From: Mauremys mutica
Taxonomy: Eukaryota; Chordata; Testudines; Geoemydidae
Direction: 5' to 3'
Length of the DNA stretch: 64,000 nt
Assembly (NCBI RefSeq): GCF_020497125.1
Contig: NC_059081.1
Location: 21,485,105 to 21,549,104, forward strand
Positions 22,132-36,110 of the stretch are shown in pieces. The notes under the pieces are model-generated. The model had not been told where the DNA came from and made no database searches. It worked only from the letters and a program-made list of their open reading frames with translations. The position numbers and the translations under genes are program-made. Numbering within the stretch: the stretch's first letter is position 1; each line of letters begins with the position of its first letter.

Positions 22132-24262
22132 CAAATTATTGGGCTTTATATAGAGGTAACAATGAAAATGTAATGGCCTGTGAGATACAGGATGCCAGAC
22201 TTTAACCTCTAAGAAAGTACGAAACTATGAAAAAGATACTGAAACAACAGGCAATGTTTAGAAAGAGGTCAAAATAATTTGTGAATAGACCTTTTTCAAA
22301 TTAGCAGGTAGTTTTAGTGTAATATTTGAAGAAAGAAATACAGATTTTGCTTCATTCAAAATTTCTCACAAAATGCTTGGGTTGTTTGACTAAACGAAAT
22401 CAACATTTTAATTTTGAAAAAAAATATATAAAAATAATCAATATTTTTCAGTTTCTTCCCCCCTTCTCCCTCCCCTCTTTAAAAAAAGGGGGGGGGAATC
22501 TCCTCCCAAAAGACCAAATGTGAACATTTTTTGGTTGGCAGTTTTTCCTCAAAATCCTAAAAAAAATTAGACCCAATATAACATTTTCCCTGAAACATTT
22601 TCATTTCAGCTAAAAAGCCAGTTGAACTATTTTTTTTGTTGGGCGTAGGGAACAAGCAAGCAAACAAATCTATTCCTACAAACATATTTCTAGCAGCTCC
22701 CTTTGTGAACATAATTGGTGTTTGAAAAGGGATGATGAGATCAGATCAATGTCAGAGAACATTGCCATAGATTTTCTAATCAGATAATTACCACAAGTTT
22801 GAAATGAGAATTTGGATCAAGAAGTGACAGCCAAAGAGGGCAATGTATGGTTAGCACAAAGACCCTACATAAAAGCACTGTCAAGTCCTGGTCTTAGACT
22901 CCTGACACAAGCAAAACTCCGAGGAAAGTCAGCAAATTGTTTGTCTGTATAAACAATCTGTTTTCTTCCTAAACAACAGAAGAGAGAGACTGAAGGAGGA
23001 AAGGAAAAAGATGCATCGGTCACAAAACTCAAAATGGAGTTGAACATTTCACATTTTGATTTATTGAGCTTTGTATTCACATTTTCTGTATCTATGTATC
23101 CATGATTTTGGATGTGGAACTCCCACTGATGATAAATGGCAGTTCTATCACATTTCAAAGCTATTATATGCCTATTAACTATCACTTTTAAGTTCTCAAT
23201 TAGTTTTGCTCTGATTTTAGTTAAGTTATCTTAATTACATTTGTCTAACAAACTAAGGGAACTTTTTTTTCCTTTTAAAGATTGCTTTCTGTGTGGGATT
23301 TCCTTTGATATCTTAATCTGAAACATGGATGAGTTTTCAGATTAATTTCTGCCAATTTTATTTAAAACTGGATAGTATTTTCTAGTGACAGTTTATGTTA
23401 TGAGTTGTCGTGCTAAAACTTATTATGACAGCTGAAAGCAAGGGGAGAGAGCATGTGCATTAGTTCTTATTTGACTGCTGTATTTGTGATTCTACAACTC
23501 ATATTAGCACTTCTTGACTTAGAGTGACATTTGTAAAGCACAAAATTTTAGTGTAATAATTCAGCTGCAGGAAAAGGAAATTTAGAGTGAGAGTTTAAGA
23601 CAAGAAGGGACCACCAGATCATTTACTCCAGTCGTTTTCAAACTTTTGTTTCTGGGGACCCAGTTGAAGAAAATTTTAAACTTCATTTACAGTAATCAGA
23701 TCATCTCCCCCAAATCTGTGCATGGAAGGAACCCTCCAAAGTTGGATTGCTCACCTACCGTGGAGCAAGAGGCCTGGCTGATTGCCCAGCACCATTCCCT
23801 CCACCACCACCCAGCCACCTCACAGGTCCTAAGGAGGGTTCTACACAAGTCCACAGTCTACACAGGGAGAGGTACAACAGGGTGGGGCTGGAGAGGGATG
23901 CACATCATCTCTGTGCTTGCCCAACAGAGGGGGAACAAAAATTGATTCTGTATGGAGACCTATTGGGATGGCAGTGGCTGTGATCACTGGGGCCACGTGG
24001 GGTGAACAGTCTGCCAGACATCAAAGTCTGTGAGAAGACACCTGCACAGATGACTATTGACTTACAGAGAATACCCAGGTTTATGGGAGAACCCTTGAGC
24101 TTTTGCAGTGAGTCAAACTCTGCTCTTCCCCGGATCTCTCCAAATCTAACACAGTAATGTCTCACTGAAGGGATCCTGCTAGAGATTTTCTACATCCGAG
24201 GCTCCTTGTGTGGGTTTTACCATACAACACAATGACCTGGTCCCTAATTTGGTATGTCCGGT
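22132..24262. other. Intron without genes; old repeat debris
   Basis: Around 23590-23632 there is a reversed CR1-tail-like phrase (AGAAGGGACCACCAGATCAT). It is followed at 23632-23700 by a hAT-like end (CAGTCGTTTTCAAACTTTTG) whose partner end I did not find. The rest is plain AT-rich intron. A G-run lies at about 22486-22496. Confidence 0.45.
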
Positions 24263-24270
24263 GGCCTGAG

Positions 24271-24614
24271 CAGGGCCGGCTCCAGACCCCAGCGCGCCAA
24301 GCGCGCGCATGGGGCGGCATTTTAACGGGAGGGCGGCAGGCGGGTCCGGCGGACCTTCCGCAGTCATGCCTGCGTGAGGTCCAACGGAGCCGCGGGACGA
24401 CCGGACCTCCCGCAGGCATGACTGCGGCGGGTGCGCTGGTCCCGCGGCTTGTGTGGACCTCCCGCAGGCATGCCTGCAGAAGCTCCACCGTAGGCGCGGG
24501 ACCAGCAGCACGTCTGCGGGAGGTCCCGCGAAGGCGCGGGACTGGCGCCCGGCAGCGCGAGCGGCGCAGCGCGCCGCCCTGCTTGTGGCGGCAGAATTCT
24601 TAGAGCCGCCCCTG
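24271..24614. mobile_element. hAT-type GC-rich non-autonomous element
   Basis: Ends CAGGGCCGGCTCC and GAGCCGCCCCTG, with a perfect 8-bp duplication GGCCTGAG at 24263-24270 and 24615-24622. Same family as 53382-53768. The inside has repeated palindromes around CCCGCAGGCATG and GACTGCGG. Very CpG-rich against the surrounding intron; no transposase. Confidence 0.92.
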
Positions 24615-24622
24615 GGCCTGAG

Positions 24623-27600
24623 AAATCATCAAGCAAATGTTTAGATACTGACAAAAGACCAAAATATTCCTGAGACATTTTTACCTAATCAGTTGAGAGC
24701 CAAACAATACAAATCTCTGTAAAATATGAAATTACATGATAGTGATGTCTTCTAATGACACAAAAATACCTCAGGATTGCAAATGTCCTCTCATGACATA
24801 ATAGAGCTATGGTAGTAATATAGAAATATTACCTATAATCATATTATTTACCAGTCCGTACCCCAAGTCTTTTATATAAAGAAAGTTGCCAAAACCTCAG
24901 CAAGGTAAGTACAAGATAGACAGAATTTTGCAGACTGATCTTCTTGTATAACCTATGTGAAAAAAGTAAGACCACAGTCTCTGGTGTAATGCTGTCTTTA
25001 ATGCTGGCTTAATTGGACTGCGGGAGCTAAATGATAGGGGAAAGCCAGCTCATTCTTCCCTCACAGATGAAGCATTACAAGACATACACAAGATTCAGGG
25101 GTATAGCATTATAAAAATACCGAACCATAGGATCTGCAGGTAGCGTAGTCTCAATACAATGAAGGATGGGTCGTGCACATGGAGTACTAGATCCTCCAAT
25201 CTCCTTCCAGACACTCCTTTGATTCTGGGGAAATGGATGGCTTAGTAGCTGACTACCATTTGCAGTTTGGTTTGCATTTCCAAACTACCTCCTCTTTCAA
25301 GGTGGCGTGGGGAGAAAAGTGACAGATAAGAAGTCACTGCATCTCTGAATTGCATTAATTTCCCTGGGATTTTCTTCCAGGAACTATGCAGGTAACCCAG
25401 GGAGCCCACCACCTATAACAACGACTTACCTATCCAACTGGCTATACACCCTGACATACAAAGAACCAAAAATATCATTGTTCAGATGTAGAAGGTATTC
25501 AGCCTCTAATCCTTTCCTTCTGGGTTCTATAGATTCATTTTGCATACATTCACACATACTTGCTCCCACTCAAAATGCATACTGCAGAGAAGAATAGGCC
25601 CCACAAAGAGGCTTTACTTTTTCAGGTTCGTGCTAAGATGCAACAGAGTGCCAGTGAAAAAAGTCCCCCAGCTTCCTCCAAATGAGTGTCAAGGATGAGC
25701 AATAAGGCTAGGACTGGAAACAAGCCTACTGGCACCTTAAATAGACTTTAATTCCATTCAATGGCTTGTTACTTATACAGCTTTCTGCAAAACTCCACCA
25801 TCTTCTGTGATGTCACTGAGTTAAAAACACAACAAGTTCCTGCTGGATTGTCTCATCCTCGCTTAAGACAAATAATTTACATGTAATATACTATAGTCAC
25901 TCTGACTGTTGGAAGCCAAATACATGTATTAAACTATGATAAGTTACAATATCATGACATTCACAAGATATAGTGCTCCTCTGAACAGATGTGCTATCTC
26001 TATGAGCTTCTACATGCTGAGGTTTTTAACCATTATAAATGATAGAGGATAATTAATTTAGATAAAATTGGTACATCTTTTTATTATCCTTCTGTGTCAT
26101 TGATTTCTTTAATTCAGCACCTTATATCTCCATAAAAACATTATAAAGATATTTCTTTTTCATATTTCCAGCTAGATTTTTACAGAGCTAATTTTTTTCT
26201 AAACAAGGAAAAGCATGTACTAGAACGCTAATGATATTTGGAGATGAAAAACATTTTAGGGACACAGCAGCATGTCTGCTGCATTTCTTTATTGTCAATT
26301 TAGCTAAAAATAACGGCATGCTGATCTTTCTTAAAAAGTTTAATTTATATAACTGCAAAAGAGAGAAAATATAATTGCATAATACCATAAGTATGTTCAA
26401 AGTCATTGTTGCAGTTCTCTAAAATTATCAGGTATAATGTCTTACTATAACGAGAAATAAAATGAAATTTTAAAAAGTCTACAATTATAGTAACTGCCGG
26501 TATTAGTCAAATACTCTACATGGAGAAAGAATGACTAGACCATATTAGAAAGGTTGTAATTACCAGACTGACCTTCTACCAAACCACACGCTGGGTCAAC
26601 TGCCAACCCTGCTCCCTTTACCAGAGATTATTACATAATCAACTCCTAACCATGCAGCTAAATCCAATAATTTGACAAATCTTTTAGTAATGTACCATTT
26701 CTTTGCAGGAAAGATCTCATGATTTCATAATGATTCTCTGGAGGAAATTTCTTCTTTTCCCCTTTCACCCCCAGTTCAACTTATAGTCATTAGCAGCTTC
26801 AGAAGTCATCAGATATGTCTATTCAATTCTGAATTGTTCCACAGTGTTACAGTAATTCAGATTCAGACATAAGACAAAAAAGCTAAAATTACATTTTCAT
26901 CCATGCTATCCATAACAGAATAGTAGTTATCTTCCTTAAGGGAGAGATGTGAGGCCTTCAGGGATGTGAAGTGCACAGAAATATTAACAGCAGTCAGTGG
27001 AAGTACTAAAACTACAACCCAAGGTCTCTCAGATTGCAGCTCCGGGCATATTCCCCAAGCCCTGAAGGTATTGTGTGGTGGAAAGTGTCTCTCTGTCTCT
27101 CAGATGTGTGACATTTCCCCTGAGATGCCTGCATCCTTCACAAATGTGTGAAATGAATGAGTGCCACATGAAATGTGCAACACTTGGCAAGTCTGCTTTT
27201 TCTTGATAATGCCTTTCATAGGAGGAACTTCAAAGTCATTAGTTAATGAGATCTCATACTAGCTCTGAGAGAGAAACATTGAACAACTTGACCAAGGTCA
27301 TAGAGTGAGTCAGTGTCAGTTAGGAAAAGAGTCCAGGAAACCTGATTCCTCAATCGCTTGTAAAAACACCTCTTTGTCCATTGGAAGAATAGCAAGTAGT
27401 TCTGATGTATACCTAGAAGAGCCTGAAAGAGTTGAAAACTTCAAAGAATATCCTTTTAGCATATTATTAATATTTAAATATTTATGTCATATATCATTTA
27501 TACTAAAATCTATAGGAAGGAGGCATTCATACCCAGCTCTACCATATTTTCATGGTCATGATTGATAAGCCTGCAGTCAGTAAATTTCTCTCAGAATGAT

Positions 27601-29190
27601 TCCAGTTAAAATTACATGAAATAATGATGAACAGGTTTTCATAGCAGATGCAAGTGCCTGATTATATAATTCAATTTTAATGACAAATATGAAGGTTTTG
27701 TTTTGTGCAACAGAAGAGAAGATTTATATAATCATATGAAAGAATCAAATCTTATACACATAAACACATATGTTTGTTATTCTAATATAAAACAAATGCT
27801 TACTAAACTACAGAGAAATTAGATGGAGGACATGGAGTGAATGACCGTAGTATATCCTTTATACTGAGATTAGTGATTAAGAAAGAAGAGAGAATTAAAG
27901 GAAAGATATATCTAAGCCATCATTCCTTCATAAATATAATATCACTTGCCTAGCTACAGAGAGGAATCTCATTAGCAGATTTAGATGCAGCATTCCATTC
28001 AGATCAAATTTGATACTGCATAACATGGCTGCTATACTTTTGTTAACTTTAAATGACAATACATTTTATAGAATGCAATTTTTTTTGTTAATGTTACAGC
28101 AGGGAAATTATATTATCTAGGTCATTTTAATAAACATTGGCTCCGAGTCTGCAAATGGTTCAAGAGTCCCATTGAAGTAATGCATGTCGTATTAGGTAGG
28201 CATAACAAACGGTTGTAATTTAATTGTAAAAATTGAGTCAGTGGGACTCTGGGTGAGTGCTGGGGTCCACCCTGGAAGATTCAATTGCAATATAGGAGTT
28301 ACAGAGCCCATGCTTCAATGAGAGTAGGGAGAGATTCCAGGATAAGTCCCATGGCTTACTGAACAACATCTCAGTTACTCTTACTTTTTATTTCTTATTT
28401 TTTTCCTAAAATTCCTGAATCTTTGCTTTCTTAAATACTATTAGCAAAGTAAGAAGCATTAAATACCTGTTACAAAACTATATGTGATGTGATTGCTCTA
28501 TAGCATCACAAGAAAGTATTTAAAGTGTCACCTTATAAAAGTTGTGGATCATTCTATGAAAAAATCAGGTCCTGTGGTGATAGCCTATGGTGCAATTTTG
28601 TTGCTCATATATCAATAGATTTATAGTACTTTCATACTTGACACTTATAGCTGACAATATATATACATAAACTGTTCCCTCAATACGTCTCATGCACCAA
28701 TCTCTCAATGGCAATGCCAGTTTTATTAGGTGAGCTTTTCTAACTTAACAATAAAAAATACAAGCAGAAAGTTTTAAAGGCTGTTTACTAAGGCACTCAT
28801 TGCACTTCATTAACATTTACAGGTATAAATAGGAGCTAGATGAGCTCCTTGGGTATAGGCATGTGGGGTTAAGGAAGCCTGTGTGCCTGCTTACTCCCTA
28901 CTGGAAGTAAGTGATGGGGGGACAGGGCAAAGCCTTGGCTGTTCCTCAGTGTGCTGGCAAGCAGAGTGGAGTGGATTCCAGGGGTTATAGAGTGGGTTCC
29001 CATGTAGACCAGCAGAAAATCACTTTATCCCTAAAGCCAGGAAAAAGTGGGGTAGGATTGTATTTCTTGAAAGGAACTGGGTACTCCTGGGGCAGCCCTC
29101 ACAATGAAGGTGTCTTTGAGACACAATTTGATCAACAGATGTGTAAAGAATATAAAATACAAGCAACTGAATTGATTGGATTAAGCACAA
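24623..29190. other. Intron without genes
   Basis: AT-rich. A weak MIR-like fragment lies near 27226-27350 (CTTGACCAAGGTCATAGAG). The ORF at 27305-27565 overlaps it and is not a gene. No sharp repeat boundaries seen. Confidence 0.5.
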
Positions 29191-29690
29191 ACATAAGAAC
29201 AGCCATACTAGATCAGACCAATAATTAATTGAGCATGATATCCTGTTTTCTGACAGTGACCAATGCCAGATGATTCAGAGGGAATGAACGGAATAGGGGA
29301 ATTATCAAGTGAGCCATGCCCTGTCATCACTCCCAGCTTCTGGCAGTTTAGAGCTACCCAGAGCATAGGGTTGAGTCCCTGGCCAACTTGGCTAACAGCC
29401 ACAGATGGAACTATCCTCTATGAACTTATATTATTCTTTTTTTAACATAGTTATACTTTTGGCCCTCACAACATCCCCTGGAACAAAGTTCCACAGGTTG
29501 ACTGTACATTGTATGAAGGACTTCCTTAGATGTGTTTTAATCCTGCTGCCTATTAATTTCATTGGGTGACCCTGGTTGTTGTTCTATGTGAAGCAGTAAA
29601 TAACAATACCTTATTCACTGTCTCCACACCGTTCATGATTTTTAGACCTCTATCAAATCCCCCCCAGTCATCTCTTTTCCAAGCTGAACA
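29191..29690 (-). mobile_element. LINE 3' end (CR1-like), decayed
   Basis: On the minus strand it reads from a segment ending LEKR-like (AGCTTGGAAAAGAGATG) through HPMKLIG-type sequence near 29555-29575 (CACCCAATGAAATTAAT) and a TVNLWN-like phrase (CCACAGGTTGACTGT on plus) to a 3' end at GTTCTTATGT (29191-29200). This order is typical of the C-terminus of CR1-group ORF2 and its 3' UTR. The frame is broken by stops and indels. Confidence 0.7.
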
Positions 29691-32600
29691 ACAAGTAGTA
29701 ATCACTGTGAAAATATATTACACGTTAAAGTTTAACAGTAACCTTATTAACAAAATGTAAAGATAATAATGATTAAAGAGCATCAATAACTGAACTATGC
29801 TACATGTACTAATTCAATCAATATAAATATACACATACTGTCTCATTAAAAAATAAAATGTTTTATTGATATGTTGGTGCCATTTAGCTGCCTGTGAGAA
29901 ATGCTATGAATTTTCTAAATTTAAAATAACTGTAGATGAAGTAAAATATAAAATTAGTTATGAGAAAGTTCAAGCATGTAGTTTGTAATGCCAAATATGT
30001 CTCTGACACTAGAATATACACTACTCTGATGTACCGTAAAACTACAAATGTGTTCTGTAATGTGATCCTTAAGAAAAAAAAGTTTCTAGATAAAACTGTT
30101 CACTATTTTTTGTAATAGAAAGAATCAGGTACTATTACTTTGGGATTCAAACCTGCAACCCTTATTCAGATGATTGGTCCCCCGGAAGTCAATGGGACTA
30201 CTCACTTGAATAAGGACTAGTTGCATAAAGATGGATTGCAGGGTTGGGCTTTTTATGCACTGTATGCTCCATGAAAAACAGGTCAATTTCTTCCAATAAT
30301 ATGTTTTTAATGGTGTTTATTCTTCCACCTGATATTCACCCTATAAGAATAATATCTGCTTCCGGTTAGGACTTAAAAATTATTTGGGAAAATAGTATAG
30401 GAGTGAAATAAATATTATGTAACAAGGCGAGTAGATTAGTAAAACACTCTAAATAGGCCAGAATCAGGTTTCTTGGATTATTTATGAAGTTAAGAGGAAT
30501 ACCTTTCTCTTATTAATAACTTCTCACTACCAGAGGAGTTATTCTGAAAGAGAAGTACAGAATTTGATTCTGCAAGGAGCATTCTTGTGAAATGCTGAAC
30601 ACAATCAATTTCCACTGATTTAGAGGAGTTGAGAGCACTGAGTGCCTCAGACTGTATGATAGAGATGAGCAGACAGTATTCTGTGAAGAATAAATTACAG
30701 GTCAGATATACCCAATGTCATTTTTATGTTAGACAGACAGGAAAGACATCTGTCTAAAAGCTGCTAGGAAGGAATGCAAGGTATTGCCTCCTACATAGCA
30801 TGGAGGGAGACTTGAGTAAGAAGACAGAGAATTGAGCACCTGCAGTAGTCCCAATATCAAATGTGCCAGGAAACAGTGAGGAGGACAGTGATGTAAGAGG
30901 AAAGTGAGGTAAGCGGTGCCAGGGAGCTGGCTCTGGCTCCTTGATTCTGAAGGCCAGCCCTGGCCCCCATACAAATTTGAGCTGCCAAGCACTGTGATCA
31001 GCTCTGTAGCTGGCTAAAGCCCTCTGATTTTAAAAAGTAAATTATTGATCAACAATTCAGATTTTTCCACTACTGAAAAAACAAATTTTAACTAAAGAAT
31101 TTAATCAAAAGACTGAAATTCAGGAAATACCAGCAAGCTCTAAAATTAAAACCATAAAAATATTTCCTCAATTAGCAACCTAAGAACACAACAGAATTCT
31201 GCTTTAAACTGCAACAGTAAAAACATTAATTGAATTATTTTTGTGTTTGTTATCTGTGTGTGGGACAGGGCATGAAACTCAGACTCAGGAGACCTTCTGC
31301 TAGTGGCTTGCTGTGTGACTTTGGTCAACTCATGTCACCTATTTGCCTCAGTTTCCTCACTTGCGAAATGAGGAAAAGTATAGCTATCTTTCAATGTAAA
31401 GGTCTTTGAGCTATTTAAGAACCAAATTGTGTTAATTATTGAGTAGCATCAATGCTCTCACACATATTAAATGCAATATTCTGTACAGTACACAAAGCCT
31501 TGCAAACTGTCATTTTCTTGATAACATTGTCATAGCCATTCAGAGCTACCTTCTGCTGAGATTTATTAAACAGATTCTGTATGCCCTGAGATTAATCCAC
31601 AATTAGGTATGGATGTCAGTACTGCAAAAGCTTAATAATTAAGTACATCCCCATTTGTTCTAATATAAATTCCACAGTGCTGAGGAACATGAACCCTGAT
31701 AGGCTACTAATAATCCTAGTTAAGGTCACGCTATGCCTACTCTTGTATTGAATGCTTCCAATAAGAACAACTCCACCAGGTTACTGTAAGTGTCTGATCC
31801 TAATCCCACTGATGTCATAATGTTTCCCACTGACTTCAGTGAGCTTTGGATCAAGCTCCAAACTTCTCTTGTGGACACACCTTTTCTACCATTCATCATT
31901 ATACCAACTTCCTCACTCTCTTGGCAATACAATAACATCACTATAACAACTAAAACAGATACTTATATGGAAATGCAATATTTGCCATGTATGTGTTTTT
32001 AGCATTACTGAAATACAGTTCCGCAGCTGGAATGAAAAAAAAAGGAAAAAAAAAAAAAGACGAGCCAGATTCCTGTAACCATCCATTTCTCCATAGAACA
32101 CTTTGGGAACTACAGCTCTGACCTACCCAAAACCAAAAAGAGATCTTTTTCCCCTCTATACTTGCTCTGAAAACACACGTGCACACACCCATCCACCCCC
32201 ACAGAATTGATGTGGGTTGGTCTATGATTACAGTGCTGATAATGCTTTTGTGTTGTTTTTGTCCATTTCTTCTGTTCTGTTACATAGAGCACCAAATTGT
32301 GAAAGTGTCCACCAGCTGGGGATTCAATAATAACATAGTCCATTGATCCTGACAGAGTGTAGTACAAAGAAGATCTATTAGCAATGCTCTATTAGCTCTC
32401 CCCATATTTTTGTCAAAAGGAGGCAATACCATGCCACAGTGCCTACAAAACAAAACAAAAACATTTTAATCTCCCAGTCATGAAATGGCTGCACTGTGAG
32501 GAAAATGTGGGGAAGATGGGGCTGCACTGTGGGGAAAATGGCTGCACAGTGTGGGGCTATTGGGGTGTTACTTTGATGAACTCACATTGAAATTCCTTTC

Positions 32601-33746
32601 AGTATACTGGAACCATGCTTTCCTGAACAGAGCTCTTCTGGGCCATGGAGGAAGTAAGGATATTTGCATTTTTTAACCTATAACAGTCATGGGGGGTATA
32701 CAGAATCTCAGTCTCTTTGTGTGTTTACACACACACACACACATCATATAAATACGTACACATCACTGTGTGTCTATATATATGTACATTACTCATACTG
32801 TATGCAGCATATGGTATAATATACTGCAGTAAAGTAATGTATAATTTAAGATGTGAGTGAAAGAGGGACTCTCTCTTGTTCACGAATGTCAGATCTTCAT
32901 TCTGGAAGACCCATTCCTCATAATGAACAGTGTCAATAAATGCATTATTTGGCAGAAGTTTAGCTTTTAAAATATTTACATCCCCAATGTAGATGTTTAA
33001 TTTGGTGTTTAGTACCATATTAGTTTAGGGGGAAATAAAACTCACACATTAACTATGAAGGGGAATGCTTTGTACATCTGCTCTAGTGCACCTGTTCTAG
33101 CTTGATAACAGCTGCTTTATGGTGTCAGAATCTATTTGAAACTCAGAATGGCCTCCGTTTCAGCACACACCCTAAGAGTTACCACCCAGCAATACTGTAA
33201 CTGAGTTAACACAGGTTGTAAACTTAGATCAGGAAATCATTGTAGTCTCAGATACTGTAGAGTGGTGACCATGGGGATATGTCAGCTTTGTAATATTGGG
33301 AACCATACTTCATTATTGGTGAGAAATTTCAAATACATGAGAATAAATTGACTAGAGACCTTTTTAACCAACACTATTATTATTAGTCAATTTACTATGG
33401 AAGTAAATATTACTGTTGATGAAGGCCCTAGTTCAGGAAAACATCTCTTTTCAGGACAGCATTTAAATAGGTGCTTAGAAGTCCCGCTCAAGTCAAGTTT
33501 TCCTGAAGTGCAGCCAAAAAATATAGCCCATTATGGAGTGTTCATTATACTCCAGTATTAATAATGGGAGATTAGGAGCACTCCGCTTCATAAGAGGTGT
33601 TTAAGCACCTTCAAGAAGTGTGGTCCAAATTCCTGAGGAGTGCTGTGAGACAGGCCCTGAGTTCTCATTCCTGACAGATTGTGGAATTAACTTAGGAAAA
33701 GGGAACACTTGTGGATACTTATCACTTGAAACCTTTCGTTTAAACC
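29691..33746. other. Intron without genes; palindromes, MIR, microsatellite
   Basis: A snap-back repeat lies at 30143-30250 (CCTTATTCA..TGAATAAGG). A MIR-type SINE lies at about 31284-31415 (GCTGTGTGACTTTGGTCAA..CCTCAGTTTCC). A short palindrome lies at 31791-31860. An AC run at 32727-32743 is followed by a TATATA stretch. No host exon seen. Confidence 0.55.
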
Positions 33747-33840
33747 AGGGGTGGGCAAAATACGGCCCGGGGACCATATTCAGCCCTTCAGACGTAAAAA
33801 CCAATCCAGCTGCTAATTCCACCAGCCCATTTTGTTAAAT
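33747..33840. mobile_element. hAT-like element fragment (one end)
   Basis: Begins CAGGGGTGGGCAAAATACGGCCC, the same kind of terminus as the complete element at 36111. It runs out at about 33840 with no matching second end, so it is truncated. Confidence 0.55.
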
Positions 33841-35090
33841 ATTTTTATTTTAGAAGGAGAATACTTCTTATAGTGAATAACCCCCATGTACAGTAATTGC
33901 ATACTGTAATTGAACATACATAGCTATTCCCTAAAATTAGGGAAATCCCTAAAATTAGGACAGGAAATAACTTCAGTATCTCAAATATTATGGTATGGCC
34001 AGCAGTCACTAAGTGTTAACTTTTCAGTGGCACCTACTATATTTTGCTAAGCAAACATAACCTCAAGATAGACTGATGGATTGAATTTGGATTGTATAAG
34101 CTAAATATATCAACTAGGGAGAAACAATTATCTTAGTTAGTGCCATTACTCCTGAGAACTACTGCTGCAATTTCTGGCTCGCATCGTTGAAGATTATTTC
34201 TATTCATTTCAATTAAGTTCTAAACTGAGTCTTTTCTATAACAATGCTCAAGTAGATTTGAAGCACTCACTGTTCCATGGAAAGCATACTTACTTTCGAA
34301 TGGTAGTACTATTCTCTCTTTTATCCAAAAGAATAGAAATGGATCACTGAGATGTGTTTATGTGTGGGTGGGGGTACACTCATTTTTAAAGGTGGCTCTA
34401 TTCTCCATATATTGTGCTGTCGCAGAAATATGGTAGAACCACAGCTCCCAAATTGAACCAATCAGAGATATTGGTGGGTGCTCTGTCTGATTTGCAATTA
34501 GACCTGCTACTGAAGTTATGTGGATCAAATTGGTATCCTGCACTTAACAGCAGAAGCACTACAATTTCAAACAACAGTACTGTATTTTTAGCCTCTTAAG
34601 GTTGGAAGGAACTTCTAGTTGATCTATTCCAGCCCCCTTCATCTTTGCAGGACTGACTGAATTATGTCTGATGTGTAAGAAATCCAGCCTTGAGTATTTC
34701 CACTGAAGGTGATTACGTAAGCTCTCCAAATAGTTGTTTTCATTACTTTTAACTTCTCACAGTGAATGTTTTGTCTCAATTATCCATCCTGCTGCCTCTT
34801 GTTCTGTCCTTGTTCACTAATTAGAGTTGCTTTATCTACACTTCCTAGTTTCATCTGTGACTGATAGCAGTAGTATAAATCAGCTATGAGGAAGACTAGA
34901 ACCAAGAAGTACCAGAAAGCTTACTTTTGTGACAGTCCCAGCCTAGGGTTTTTCTTGTTTGGTGGTTCTTGTTTAGATTAAGTGTTTCAGATAAGTTTTA
35001 AACAACTATAGAAAATCAAATTCTCCTCAGTTACCCTGCTCTAAATCCAGATATACTCCAGTGAAGCTAAATTTTATATATAGATATACA
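33841..35090. other. Intron with an old reversed CR1 tail
   Basis: At about 34595-34690 the plus strand reads AAGGTTGGAAGGAACTTC..CCAGCCCCCTT, a much-diverged CR1 3' tail in minus orientation. It may continue to about 34860. Otherwise featureless. Confidence 0.45.
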
Positions 35091-35909
35091 CAGTAACTCC
35101 TCACTTAATGTCGTCCCGGTTAACGTTGTTTAATTGTTACATCGCTGATCTATTAGAGAATATACTCATTTATAGTTGTGCAATGTTTGCTTAAAACATT
35201 TTTGGCCATGGGGGCTTGGAACCAGGGTGGGCTGGCAGCCCCCATATCAGCTCCCCTCCACCACCCACAGCACCTCCCCACCCTGTGGATCAGCAACTCC
35301 CCCCTCCATCCACGTGCCTCCCACCTGCAGCAATCAGCCATTTTGTGGCATTCAGGAGGCTGTGGAGGAGAGGGGGAAGGAGCGAGGACACGGCCTGCAG
35401 CCTCCTCCCTCCCTCCCTGCGCTTCCCACCCGCAGCAGTCAGCTGTTTTGTGGTGTTCAGGAGGCTTGGGGGGGGGGAAGGAGCAAGGACACAGCATGCT
35501 CAAGGGGAGGGGTGGAGCAGGGGCGGGAAGAGGCAGGGGGGTTGTGGAGCAGGGGTGAGAAGAGGCCGGGCAGGGGTGGAGGTTTGGAGAAAGGGCTGAG
35601 CCGGGGGTTGAGAACAGCAAGAGGAGCAGCTGGATGATCCACCCTCTTTCACCCTCTGACTCCACCACCTCAACCAAGCTTCACGATAATCATTGCTGAG
35701 TACAGTATTAAATTGTTTGTTTAAAATTGTTTAAAATGTATACTGTATGTGTATATGATGTCTTTTGTCTGGCGAAAAAAGTTTCCCTGGAACCTAACCC
35801 TCTCCCCATTTACATTAATTCTTATGGGGAAATTGGATTAGCTTAACATTGTTTCACTTAAAAGTCACATTTTAAAGTCACAACTACAACTTGAAGCAAG
35901 GAGTTACTG
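35091..35909. mobile_element. pogo/Tigger-like non-autonomous DNA element
   Basis: Inverted ends CAGTAACTCCTCACTT and AAGCAAGGAGTTACTG lie in a TATA-rich flank, compatible with a TA target site. The outer arms (GTCGTCCCGGTTAACG and GTCACATTTTAAAGTCACAAC) resemble Tigger-type termini. The core is GC-rich and holds a partial tandem duplication at about 35310-35402 and 35420-35502 (CAGCAATCAGCCATTTTGTGG / CAGCAGTCAGCTGTTTTGTGG). No transposase frame survives; ORFs in the core are compositional. Confidence 0.7.
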
Positions 35910-36110
35910 TATATATAGATATAGATAGAAAGATAAATAGAGAGAGTTTTGAAAATTATGTAGAACTAGTCATTTGTGAAGGGTGAGGTGCTCCAGCAAG
36001 TGCCAAGCACTTCTTGAAAGTTGCTGAGCATCCTTTACTGCTAATGCAGTATTAGCCCCAAGGAAAAGCAATAGTAAGTGCTCAAAGAAAATAGTTGTAT
36101 ACCTCTAAAG

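Noticed and set aside
21817..22173. Several overlapping 99-131 aa ORFs on both strands
   Set aside because: They fall inside a GC-rich hAT element where stop codons are rare. Arg/Gly/Pro-rich products in all frames show a compositional origin.
24162..24678. Overlapping ORFs up to 131 aa and an apparent CpG island
   Set aside because: They coincide with the hAT at 24271-24614, bounded by an exact 8-bp duplication, so this is neither a gene nor a host promoter island.
32727..32790. AC/TG/TATATA run as a regulatory element
   Set aside because: Ordinary compound microsatellite with no promoter or conserved motif beside it.
35153..35677. 174-aa minus-strand ORF, the longest after the retroviral one
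   Set aside because: Pro/Ser-rich product from the GC-rich core of a pogo/Tigger-like element, with equally long frames on the other strand.
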